Assembly: GCA_045223915.1 (NCBI GenBank)
Contig: JBGUZU010000044.1
Span: forward strand, 1-64,000
DNA: 64,000 nucleotides
Direction: 5' to 3'
From: Ruminimicrobiellum sp045223915
GTDB lineage: Bacteria > Elusimicrobiota > Endomicrobiia > Endomicrobiales > Endomicrobiaceae
How positions within the stretch are numbered: position 1 is the stretch's first letter; every line of letters begins with the position of its first letter. Both the position numbers and the translations under genes were made by a program. Under the pieces are notes generated by a model that was not told where the DNA came from, searched no databases, and saw only the letters and a list, made by a program, of their open reading frames with translations. Below, piece by piece: positions 38,597-46,570 of this stretch.

Positions 38597-41212
38597 TTAA
38601 AATGCAGAGGCTTCTATTTTTGGAGTAACTGTTATTTTTAAATCTTCAATATTAACCAACTCATAATTATAATTAGTTGCAAATATTGGCTCAATCCTAC
38701 AAATTCCTCTATTTTCGCGACACCATAAAAGAATATCTTTATATCTTCCGCCACGATTTTTATAAACAGAAATTTTTATTGTTGGCATCTCAATTCCCAT
38801 TGAATTAATTATTGTTTTTAGTGCATCAAAGTCATCTTGACTTGCTTGCAACATAATCATTCCACAGTCAATTTTATCTGCAATAGATTTCGCACCTCTT
38901 AATAGATTCTGGTCATACTGTTGTGCAGAGATATAATCCGCATTAAGCTGAGTGGCAGACATTATAAATACTCCATATTGATTACATAAGTCTTTTAATC
39001 TTACACTAATCATAAATAGAATATTATCTTCTCTTAATCCTTTAACTCCAGCTTTTGAACTTATTTCACTTAATATTTTCATACTTGAATGAATGTAATC
39101 CATAAAAATATATCTTACGCCTTGCTGTCTAATACCAAATTTAATTGTATTCTCTATATCCTGTAAAGAAAAATCAGGCAACTTTTTTATATAAAGTGGA
39201 CTTTTTTCAATTATATCTGCGGCACGCACAACTCTATCCCATTCATCTCCCTCATATGAGCTTTTCATAATGTGGTCTTCATTAACACCAGAAATGAAAG
39301 CAATCATCATTGTCTGAATCTCTTCTGTGTCCTGTTCTGTTGTAATGAATTGAGTTGGTTCACGAGTGCCATTATTTTCCCATTGATTTGTTTCAATATT
39401 ATATATTTTATTACAAGCAATAGAACAAGCATCCGCAATCATTGAACGAGTATTGTGAGTAACAATATAATCATTCATTAAGAAAAGATGTTCTTCATTA
39501 TCAACATAAAAACAAGTCATTTCTTCTGAATAATTTAATTTTTCAATTTTTACAATGGGATTAAAAAGATTTAATTCTTTTCTTTTCCCATTGTTGAACC
39601 AAAATTCAATTAAATCGTGTTTTCTTTTAAGTTTAAATAATTTAAGTTTATCTTCTGGAGTTCCAGTAATTTCAATTTTATATAAAGGTAAAGAATCTTT
39701 ATGATTATCTTCTAACCAAGTTGCTTTAAAACCTAAACTTAAACTTAATTCAATTATATCATCACGAAGTCGCGGGCTTACAGTATAATAAGAAATTCTT
39801 CCTTTCTCTTTATCTATTGAACCATCAGTGTCTAATAGTCCATTTAATAAATCAAACCTTTGCTCAATAGAACCTTCAAGATATTCTCTTGGAATAAATT
39901 TTGTTTCAGATTTGGTTTGCCATAAAGCAGGAAAATCTTTTAATGCTTCTTCTACCCAAACATTAGTATGATTTAAATTATTTGGATCTTCAAAGTTCCA
40001 ATTATAATTTTTATCAGAATTTTTTTTATAATTCCAATTCATTTCTTTTGCCAGTGCGGAAGGAAGCTCATTGTTTTCGCTGCTAAATGTTAAAGCTTTA
40101 TTGTTGCTATATCTAAAACTTCCATCTCCTAATAATAAACCAAACGCATATGGGGTTATATAATAATTTTTTAGATTATATTCAACAGCCTTTTGCATTG
40201 GAATTAAAATTTTATACCCGTGCCCCTTTTGATAAAGATCTAATTGATTAATTTCTTTTAATGTTTTAGTATAAAATTTTCTATTTAATTTTTGTTCTTT
40301 TCTTTGTCCTTCGGTACAATAACTCCATAAATGTTCTTCACAGCATTTGGCTTTTCTTCCATCTTTAAAAGTTACTTCCCATACTTCTTTTTCCCCTTGG
40401 GGATAAATAGCTTTTACTAAAGTAGGTTTGCCAAATGCATCAAACAAATAATCTCCAACTTGAATTTCTTTAACCGTTTTTAACCCGTTAGGAGTAGGAA
40501 TTATTGTTGAATTTGGTACAGCCTTTCCTACCCCTGTTGCAGCGGAGCGTAGATAAAATTTCTTTAATCTTGCCCCTCTATGAATACCATTTACTAATTT
40601 TCCAAATAAAGGATATCCAATTTCAGGTTTTTCTTTCAATCTTTCAAGAAGAGCTAAAGCTCCACTACCCGCTTGTACTAATTCTTCTTCCGCATTGTCT
40701 ATATATTTTATTTTAATGTCTTCAATTTTATCATTAATAATCTCTGACATCTCAATGATAGTAGTGTTATCAAACCATATTTCTTGAGCTTCTTTTTTCT
40801 TTACATCTAATATATTATCTGGGTCATATAACCAAGATAAATCCATTCCTACTTTTAAATGATACATTCTTAAAAGCGTCATTTTTTTCATTCGGTTATA
40901 ATAATAATCAAATGCCGCAAGTTGACACATTTCTTTTATATTTTCAAGATATTCTGAACCTTTATTGAGTTTATAAATAGAATATTTCTTTGGTCTTTCT
41001 TCAAGATATTTTTCAATGTCATTAATTGATATCTCTTTTGCTCCAAGCTGATGAAGATTATAGATTGAACCAAATAATATTTTATGAAATTCTTGGGCAA
41101 AGTCATCTTCATTAAATCTATATTTATCTTCTAAATCTAAAAGATGAGGATTAATTAAAACATCACCAATAACTTGCATACAGCTTTGAACATCATAATA
41201 TTTTGAGTTCAT
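38597..41212 (-). CDS. dnaB: Replicative DNA helicase (DnaB family) containing an intein
   Basis: The 871-residue precursor has an N-terminal helical domain (1-110) and the Walker A motif split by the intein: SAATGVGK (223-230) then TRSMIADA (588-). The Walker B-like YIFMDYIHSS and the sensor region FIMSATQLNADYISAQ follow, then GAKSIADKIDCG. Without the intein the helicase is about 514 residues. It unwinds the fork 5'-3' and works with the primase and the downstream loader-like gene. No TAG is present, even in the intein. The start overlaps the upstream gene (ATGA). Confidence 0.9.
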   Translation of the reverse strand: MNSKYYDVQSCMQVIGDVLINPHLLDLEDKYRFNEDDFAQEFHKILFGSIYNLHQLGAKEISINDIEKYLEERPKKYSIYKLNKGSEYLENIKEMCQLAAFDYYYNRMKKMTLLRMYHLKVGMDLSWLYDPDNILDVKKKEAQEIWFDNTTIIEMSEIINDKIEDIKIKYIDNAEEELVQAGSGALALLERLKEKPEIGYPLFGKLVNGIHRGARLKKFYLRSAATGVGKAVPNSTIIPTPNGLKTVKEIQVGDYLFDAFGKPTLVKAIYPQGEKEVWEVTFKDGRKAKCCEEHLWSYCTEGQRKEQKLNRKFYTKTLKEINQLDLYQKGHGYKILIPMQKAVEYNLKNYYITPYAFGLLLGDGSFRYSNNKALTFSSENNELPSALAKEMNWNYKKNSDKNYNWNFEDPNNLNHTNVWVEEALKDFPALWQTKSETKFIPREYLEGSIEQRFDLLNGLLDTDGSIDKEKGRISYYTVSPRLRDDIIELSLSLGFKATWLEDNHKDSLPLYKIEITGTPEDKLKLFKLKRKHDLIEFWFNNGKRKELNLFNPIVKIEKLNYSEEMTCFYVDNEEHLFLMNDYIVTHNTRSMIADACSIACNKIYNIETNQWENNGTREPTQFITTEQDTEEIQTMMIAFISGVNEDHIMKSSYEGDEWDRVVRAADIIEKSPLYIKKLPDFSLQDIENTIKFGIRQQGVRYIFMDYIHSSMKILSEISSKAGVKGLREDNILFMISVRLKDLCNQYGVFIMSATQLNADYISAQQYDQNLLRGAKSIADKIDCGMIMLQASQDDFDALKTIINSMGIEMPTIKISVYKNRGGRYKDILLWCRENRGICRIEPIFATNYNYELVNIEDLKITVTPKIEASAF
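39452..40522 (-). mobile_element. Class 3-type intein with LAGLIDADG endonuclease in dnaB
   Basis: Residues 231-587 of the precursor. It begins AVPNSTIIPTPNG with Ala at position 1 instead of Cys or Ser and ends VTHN before Thr588. W296 (EEHLW, block B), C567 (EMTCFYV, block F) and T588 form the Trp-Cys-Thr triad that defines class 3 inteins, in which the block F Cys starts splicing. The endonuclease has two dodecapeptides, FGLLLGDGS and LNGLLDTDGS. It separates Lys230 and Thr588 of Walker A, so the helicase is inactive until splicing. Confidence 0.85.
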
Positions 41213-41733
41213 TCTTCATTATCCTCCTCTAACCATAAATGCGGCGACGGCACAAAAGTTCTTGGTGATTCAATAGTAATTTCTCTTACGAGGGGAGATA
41301 AATATAAAGTTGCATCCTTTTGTGCATTTATTAATTGTGCTTTATATAAAGCATAATAATAAGCCATTGCTTGTTTATATATATATGGAATAATTCCTAT
41401 ACTTCCATTACTCTTGGATATATCATTTCCTTCTTTTTCATAATACCATTTTAAAGTTTTTAACATCCCACTATATGTATAATTATTTTCTTTTACATAT
41501 CTTTCTGCAAGTTTCTTTGTTAAAATATAATTATAATCTTCTTTAAACAAATTTTTTACATATTCATAAAAATCATTCATATTTTTTTCTTCTGTTGTCA
41601 TTTCTGCTAAATGTTTTTCCCAGCAATTTAAATGAGCATATCTTCTTTCTGATACTTTTTTTACTTGAATATTTATATCATTTCTGTTAAAACGCTCACC
41701 GCAATAAAGGCATTTTACATATGCGGCTTTCAT
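41209..41733 (-). CDS. Zinc-finger protein, possible helicase loader
   Basis: The 174-residue protein has an N-terminal zinc site (KCLYCGERFNRNDI with H and C in YAHLNCWEKH) and a helical body (FYEYVKNLFKEDYNYILTKK). Its TGA overlaps the dnaB ATG, so the two are co-translated. Firmicutes phages often encode such proteins just before the replicative helicase, where they may act in loading. That role is an inference. The terminator-promoter at 41763-41820 starts this operon. Confidence 0.55.
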   Translation of the reverse strand: MKAAYVKCLYCGERFNRNDINIQVKKVSERRYAHLNCWEKHLAEMTTEEKNMNDFYEYVKNLFKEDYNYILTKKLAERYVKENNYTYSGMLKTLKWYYEKEGNDISKSNGSIGIIPYIYKQAMAYYYALYKAQLINAQKDATLYLSPLVREITIESPRTFVPSPHLWLEEDNEE

Positions 41734-41762
41734 ATAAATCCCCCTTTTTACACTTATATTAT

Positions 41763-41820
41763 ATTATAACAAAAAATAATAAAAAAGTCAAAGAAATTCA
41801 TATAAATTTCTTTGACTTTT
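41763..41820 (-). promoter_or_regulatory. Terminator fused to an early promoter (replication operon)
   Basis: Hairpin arms 41783-41798 and 41805-41820 (core GTCAAAGAAATT) end the Sak4 gene. The 3' arm supplies TTGACT (41786-41791), 17 bases from TATAAT (41763-41768). Confidence 0.85.
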
Positions 41821-41825
41821 TATAT

Positions 41826-42866
41826 TTAAGTGGGTTCTTTTTCTGCTAATAATTTTAGATCATCTAAAATTAAAGATAACGCTTCAACCTGCTCTCTTGA
41901 ACATTGACTGAGCTTTTGTCCTCGTCCTAAATATTTATCTGTAATTTGTTCAATACGAGGCTTATAAAAATTAACAAAGACATCATCTTTATTATATTTT
42001 TCAATTAACATATTGATAATTGCTGCACAGCCATCTGAAAGTTCATCAAAGTCAAGATCTTTAGTTGTATCTGTATAAAGATTATTTCTTTCATTTGTGA
42101 AAAACTCTTCACCATCTTCTGCTGCCTGTTTATCAATAGCCTCTCCAATTGCATTTACAAGATCTCTATAAGAAAAGTCAATATAATCAGGAGTGTATTT
42201 AAATCTTGAACCAGCTTCATATCGAGGGGTTCCTCTCATAAATAATTTAGTAATATTTTGTCCATTTTTTGATTCCACAATTCGAGAGTAACCAATAATA
42301 TCTGCCATACGAGCAACAACATTGTTTGCTCTTTTATCAAGAGTTGGAACAATTTTATTGTACTCATTTCCATTTTCATCTTTAAATGTTTTATCAATAG
42401 AATGAGAAATTAAGACTAAACCGTAATCCATCATTACAATAGAACGTAAACATTCATCAAATTCTTTTGATACCATTCCATATCCTTTTCCAAAAGGAAT
42501 GTCACTAATACTGTCAACTCCATAACCACCATCGGAGCGCTGTGCATTATCACAAATATATTTTGTACAATAATCATATGCTATATCAACAGTGTCAATA
42601 GTAATGGTATAGAAGGTATCTTTTGCTTTTTGATCTTTTAATTGGCGAAGAACTTTTCTAAATTCAGCCCAATTATTAATTGGCTGTGCCATGATTCCAG
42701 GGATTGCATTATAACCTTTTTCAAATGCAAGTAAAAGATTTTTCTAAAACTTCGCGGCGGTCGATGTTTTACCGCTTTTTGGCTATCCATAAAAGAAAAT
42801 AGAATAACCTCTTAGATTTCTGCTCACTTGATGTGGTTTTATACTAAAAATATCTATATCTGCCAT
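41826..42866 (-). CDS. Sak4-like RecA-fold ATPase (recombination mediator)
   Basis: The 346-residue protein starts at ATG 42866. Its Walker A motif is FFYGQPKSGKTSTAA, in which Q (codon 28, 42783-42785) is a TAG. A second TAG follows at KFQKNL. FYTITIDTVDIAYDYC is Walker B-like, and SIVMMDYGLVLISHSID and NVVARMADIIGYSR complete the RecA core of phage Sak4/AAA_24 proteins, which bind single-stranded DNA and aid recombination with an SSB. The neighbouring gene encodes a candidate SSB. Because the P-loop needs TAG decoding, active protein requires the recoding system. Confidence 0.8.
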
Positions 42867-42906
42867 ATATATTTCCTTTCTTGTTTCTTATTTTTATTTA
42901 GACGAA

Positions 42907-42931
42907 AAAGAGGGGTTAAATCCCCCTCTTT
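42907..42931 (-). terminator. Terminator after the ssDNA-binding gene
   Basis: Arms AAAGAGGGG (42907-42915) and CCCCTCTTT (42923-42931) with a T-rich exit on the - strand, just after the stop of the 42933 gene. Confidence 0.75.
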
Positions 42932-42932
42932 A

Positions 42933-43901
42933 TTAAAAAACAAAATCTCCATCAGGAACTGTTGTAGCAGTTGCGGCATTTGTAGTATTTTTTGCTGCCT
43001 TTTTAGCCTTGCTTTCATTATAACGTTTTTCAACCTCAGCAAGCATAACCTGTCTTTCCTGACTCATTTTCATAACATCTTCTTTAGTAAGAATGTCTTC
43101 GTCGCCAAAATCATAAGGAACAGATCTACCACCAGTAATGACATATTCCTTAACTTTCTTGTCGTATACTTGAACTGCCGCCTCACCAAAAGCTGATTCT
43201 TCCCTCTTTATAATCTTTTCTGTTGAACAGTTAATCTCTCCCCAAACATTTGTAAAGGTAGGATTTGCATTAGAAACATCAAGATCTTCAAAATATTTAA
43301 TGCCTTTTTCATTTTTCATAATAAAAGTAACGGGAACAATCTTTGGACCATATCCAAAGACACAGCCGCTAATTGTAGCATAGTCTTTTTCAATATTTTT
43401 TTCAGGGTCTGCTTCTACACGAGTAACCTTTGTTACAAGCATATCCATTTTGAAGAAATTTCTCTGTGACTGTTCGTCAAACTCATTGATAATAGAACAG
43501 AAACCATTTTCGTTTCTTAGAGCCGCTACTTTTGAGCCATCTGAACCAATAAAGTCATTTACTCCAAGAGAAACTCCTGTACACTGAACCTTAAAGGCAT
43601 TTTCTTTACCGCCTTTAATCCATGTTCTTTCAGGATTGTCAATAATTTCTTTCAATACTTTATAAGTGCTATTAGGCTTACCACTGCCGTAAAATTCGGT
43701 AACATAACTATAGTGAACTGTAACGACATTGATACCAGTTTCATCAACTACAATATCAAGATCGCCTGCAATATATTTTGTACCAGGGTTCTTTGAGTTT
43801 TCTCCTGTTACTCTTTCTCCAAGCTGATTAAAGTCCTTACCTGTACTATAAACATAACCTTCAATCTTCTCTGTGTTAATAAATTTTGCATTTGGTTTCA
43901 T
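42933..43901 (-). CDS. Candidate single-stranded DNA-binding protein
   Basis: The 322-residue protein is beta-rich (KIEGYVYSTGKDFNQLGERV; VKEYVITGGRS) and ends in an Ala-rich linker and an acidic tip, VPDGDFVF. This mimics the acidic C-terminal tip of SSBs that recruits partners. AAAGGAG precedes ATG 43901, chosen over the longer frame. It lies beside the Sak4-like ATPase, which normally pairs with an SSB. No canonical OB motif can be claimed by eye. No TAG. Confidence 0.5.
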   Translation of the reverse strand: MKPNAKFINTEKIEGYVYSTGKDFNQLGERVTGENSKNPGTKYIAGDLDIVVDETGINVVTVHYSYVTEFYGSGKPNSTYKVLKEIIDNPERTWIKGGKENAFKVQCTGVSLGVNDFIGSDGSKVAALRNENGFCSIINEFDEQSQRNFFKMDMLVTKVTRVEADPEKNIEKDYATISGCVFGYGPKIVPVTFIMKNEKGIKYFEDLDVSNANPTFTNVWGEINCSTEKIIKREESAFGEAAVQVYDKKVKEYVITGGRSVPYDFGDEDILTKEDVMKMSQERQVMLAEVEKRYNESKAKKAAKNTTNAATATTVPDGDFVF

Positions 43902-43954
43902 ATTATCTTTTCTCCTTTTAAATAAAAACTTAAATTTCAATCAACTCATACTAT

Positions 43955-43983
43955 ATTATATCAAAAATTTTATCTTTTGTCAA
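43955..43983 (-). promoter_or_regulatory. Early-type promoter
   Basis: TTGACA (43978-43983), a 17-base spacer and TGATATAAT (-10 at 43955-43960). It overlaps the stop of the upstream gene and drives the ssDNA-binding/Sak4 pair. Confidence 0.85.
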
Positions 43984-44351
43984 CTCTGTGCGTACTCTTT
44001 GCCCTTGTCGGTTAAATCATAAGTTGTAGGATCTTTACCAATCTTTTCTACATAACCATCAGCAGCAAGTTTTCTCATTGAACCTGCAACAGAACGACCT
44101 GAAGTCCCAATGCCATCTCCAATATCCTTTGCAAGCATTGGAAGAGCTTCCATGTTTTCTTGCATAAAACAAATAATCTTATAGCCCGTATCGGTCATTT
44201 CTTTTGTATTACTAGCTGACGCTTTCTGAAAATCTGCCCAATATGCCTGTGCCAACTTGCCATCTTCACTTTCAAAGTAATCATTATAATTATCAACGTT
44301 ATCAAAAATAATTTCCTGAACCATTTTAATAAAAGCTTCTTTCTTTGTCAT
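43980..44351 (-). CDS. Winged-helix DNA-binding protein
   Basis: The 123-residue protein has a C-terminal winged helix (LAKDIGDGIGTSGRSVAGSM, then RKLAADGYVEKIG, wing TTYDLTDKGKEYAQS). It is a probable small transcription regulator of the MarR-like or phage type. It is monocistronic between two early promoters, with no TAG and a GC-richer codon use. The target is unknown. It resembles the small regulator at 46092-46379 in architecture. Confidence 0.65.
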   Translation of the reverse strand: MTKKEAFIKMVQEIIFDNVDNYNDYFESEDGKLAQAYWADFQKASASNTKEMTDTGYKIICFMQENMEALPMLAKDIGDGIGTSGRSVAGSMRKLAADGYVEKIGKDPTTYDLTDKGKEYAQS

Positions 44352-44399
44352 TACAGTTTACCTCTCTTTTTTATTTTATTGTTTATTTATTGTAATTAT

Positions 44400-44428
44400 A
44401 TTATATCAAAATTTTTATTATTTTTCAA
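44400..44428 (-). promoter_or_regulatory. Early-type promoter
   Basis: TTGAAA (44423-44428), a 17-base spacer and TGATATAAT (-10 at 44400-44405), overlapping the end of the upstream gene. It drives the winged-helix gene. Confidence 0.85.
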
Positions 44429-45074
44429 ATAAATCATCAAAAATAAATTCTTTTGCATATGGCAAAGACCAGGCCCAATCTATAAATGATTTGTTCCATT
44501 CTGTTAATTTATGATTGCGGCGTTGACCTTTTGAACAGATTGCTCTAATTGTTTCATAATTTGCAGTCCATGTTCTTTTTTGGAGCCATCCTTCTGGAAG
44601 CCATCTTATAAGTTCTTTCCAATAACGAATATCTTTTGTTTCATTGTATTTTTGACGAAGAAATTCTAATTGTTCAATAATTAAATCAGCTAACATTCCT
44701 GTTGTATTTCCTTGAAAATATTCTAAATTTTCTTTAAAATCATCTATTTCAAAACATTCAAGAGTGATAGGGGTTGACGCAAGCTTATGCATTGTACTTG
44801 TGCTATTAGCTACTGTTGCTACTTTGTAAGTATCTGCCTCTTTCCACCAATAAATTGGTGCAGTTATATCAACAGATACAAAAATTTGACGAAGAAACTT
44901 TCTATGTTCTGGGCCAGCTTTTATAAGACGTTGAGCTAACTCTATGTCTTTTTCACCTATAATAAAATTTTCTTCATTCCATTTACTATCTGATTTATCC
45001 CAGCTTGCAAGAGGATTTCTAAGACCTCTAATGGCTCCTTCAAAATTCCCAACCCAAGTATTTTCAAATTTCAT
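44418..45074 (-). CDS. ThyX-like (thymidylate synthase complementing) protein, divergent
   Basis: The 218-residue protein contains AIRGLRNPLASWDKSD, GPEHRKFLRQIFVSVDITAP and WWKEADTYKVATVANSTSTM. This pattern is shared by phage proteins often annotated as flavin-dependent thymidylate synthase-like. The canonical RHRx7S motif is not intact, so catalysis is uncertain. With dUTPase and RNR in the same genome, a dTMP role would make sense. No TAG. It is translationally coupled to the GIY-YIG gene upstream (ATGA). Confidence 0.45.
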   Translation of the reverse strand: MKFENTWVGNFEGAIRGLRNPLASWDKSDSKWNEENFIIGEKDIELAQRLIKAGPEHRKFLRQIFVSVDITAPIYWWKEADTYKVATVANSTSTMHKLASTPITLECFEIDDFKENLEYFQGNTTGMLADLIIEQLEFLRQKYNETKDIRYWKELIRWLPEGWLQKRTWTANYETIRAICSKGQRRNHKLTEWNKSFIDWAWSLPYAKEFIFDDLFEK

Positions 45075-46033
45075 TTTTTTGTAACTCCTTTTTGTGTATT
45101 TAATCCATAGATATTACTTTGATATGACTAAATCCAAAATGCTTCTTTTTCATTTAATTCTTCTGGTTTACATTCCTATAAAACTTCAAAAGTAAAATTC
45201 CATACTTTATCTTTTTGCATACTATTATATAAAACGTTTGTCGCGGGGGCTTCTATTCCAAGCCCACATTTACAATGAGCTTTCCATCTTTCGTCAATAT
45301 TTTTACTTTGCCCTATGTAATGCTCTCCTGTTATTAAATTTGTAATTTTGTAAATACCGCATACATTTTTACGATTATTTAAAATTCTATTACAAAGATC
45401 TGTCATTTGTTTTTGAAAATATTGACTCCATATCAGCTTACTTAAAACTACAGGTTTATGAAAAGAACTTTTTAAATTCTATAACATTTGTACATCAGAT
45501 AAATCTGAATCAGTAATTGATAATCTATAAAAATTTATTTTATCTTTTTTCTATCGTTCTCGTAAATCATTTTGAATTGCGGCATTTAAAGTATTTTGCA
45601 ATTTTTCAAGCTATTCTTTTATTTGCTTTTTTTGCTAATCAATATTCGTTACATATTTTATATATTCTGTTTCTATCTTTTGTTTCTATTTATTGTAAAA
45701 CTATTGCGTTTCTTGAATATTAATTGCACATTGTTCATTTGCATTTTTTGCAAATTCCTATTGTTTTTGATTAATTGTTGTTTTATACTTTTCATATGCG
45801 GTTTCCTACTATTTTATTGCAGCCTATAATATATTTTTTTGCTAAGCTAAATTCCATAATGTTTTTTCTAAATCTTTTTCTAATTCAGTATTTTCTTGAA
45901 TTTTACGCTATAAAAGTTTTAAATACAACTATTGATTTTCATCTATTTTAACCTTTTTTCTTATATAAAAAACAGTAATAAATATAATATAAGCAATAAG
46001 AATTGCGAATACAATAAATATACTTTCTGACAT
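45071..46033 (-). CDS. Membrane-anchored coiled-coil GIY-YIG nuclease with 15 TAG codons
   Basis: The 320-residue product begins SESIFIVFAILIAYIIFITV, a single membrane anchor. Residues 25-180 are a long charged coiled coil rich in recoded Gln. The C-terminal domain is GIY-YIG: VCGIYKITNLITGEHYIGQS, then RWKAHCKCGLG and YNSMQKDKVWNFTFEVL, and the Glu in ELNEKEAFWI. It is not inside an intron and lacks the DNA-binding repeats of the homing enzymes here. It may act at the membrane, for example against incoming DNA of competing phages (inference). Start ATG 46033. The stop overlaps the next ATG. Confidence 0.75.
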
Positions 46034-46053
46034 AATAATCACACCTTAAAAAA

Positions 46054-46080
46054 ATGGGGTTAGATATAATCTAACCCCAT
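46054..46080 (-). terminator. Terminator after the small HTH gene
   Basis: Arms ATGGGGTTAGAT (46054-46065) and ATCTAACCCCAT (46069-46080) with a 3-base loop and a T-run on the - strand. It separates the HTH gene from the GIY-YIG gene, which has no visible early promoter of its own. Confidence 0.8.
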
Positions 46081-46091
46081 AATATTATTTA

Positions 46092-46379
46092 TTATTCAGC
46101 GTCAGGATCAAAATTTCTGCCTGACTCGGTTAGCTGAATGAATTTAACAGGCTTATGAAGTCCAGTTGCAGGATCTTCAATTTCTGCAGGAACTCTTACA
46201 ATAAGAGGATCGGGATTCTTATCAGCGTCTCTATGTCTCTGAAAAGCTGCTGTCAAAATACCATTAATTGAACGAACGTTAAGACCTGTTGCTTCTGCAA
46301 TATCCTGTGCAGTAAAGTCTTCACCATCATGCTCTACAATAAAATTATAAACCAGTCTACTATTATCTTTCAATGCCAT
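46092..46379 (-). CDS. Small winged-helix/HTH regulator
   Basis: The 95-residue protein has an HTH (DFTAQDIAEATGLNVRSING) followed by a beta wing (PVKFIQLTESGRNFDPDAE). It is probably a DNA-binding regulator. It is preceded by two tandem early promoters and followed at once by a strong terminator, so it forms a single-gene unit with strong expression. No TAG. Its GC-richer codons suggest high expression. Confidence 0.7.
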   Translation of the reverse strand: MALKDNSRLVYNFIVEHDGEDFTAQDIAEATGLNVRSINGILTAAFQRHRDADKNPDPLIVRVPAEIEDPATGLHKPVKFIQLTESGRNFDPDAE

Positions 46380-46461
46380 AATCTTTTTTCTCCTTTTAAA
46401 TCATTTATTTTTATTTTTGTAAGATGAATTTTTATTTTGTTATTTCTTATCATCTATATTT

Positions 46462-46490
46462 ATTATAACAAAATTTTTTTTGAATGTCAA
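46462..46490 (-). promoter_or_regulatory. Early-type promoter (proximal of tandem pair)
   Basis: TTGACA (46485-46490), a 17-base spacer and TGTTATAAT (-10 at 46462-46467), upstream of the small HTH gene. Confidence 0.9.
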
Positions 46491-46541
46491 AAAATTTTTT
46501 ATTAATTTTTTATAAATTCATCTTTTTTATCTTACATTTTT

Positions 46542-46570
46542 ATTATATCAAAAAATTTTTTATTTTTCAA
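46542..46570 (-). promoter_or_regulatory. Early-type promoter (distal of tandem pair)
   Basis: TTGAAA (46565-46570), a 17-base spacer and TGATATAAT (-10 at 46542-46547). It overlaps the last codons of ligA. Confidence 0.85.
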
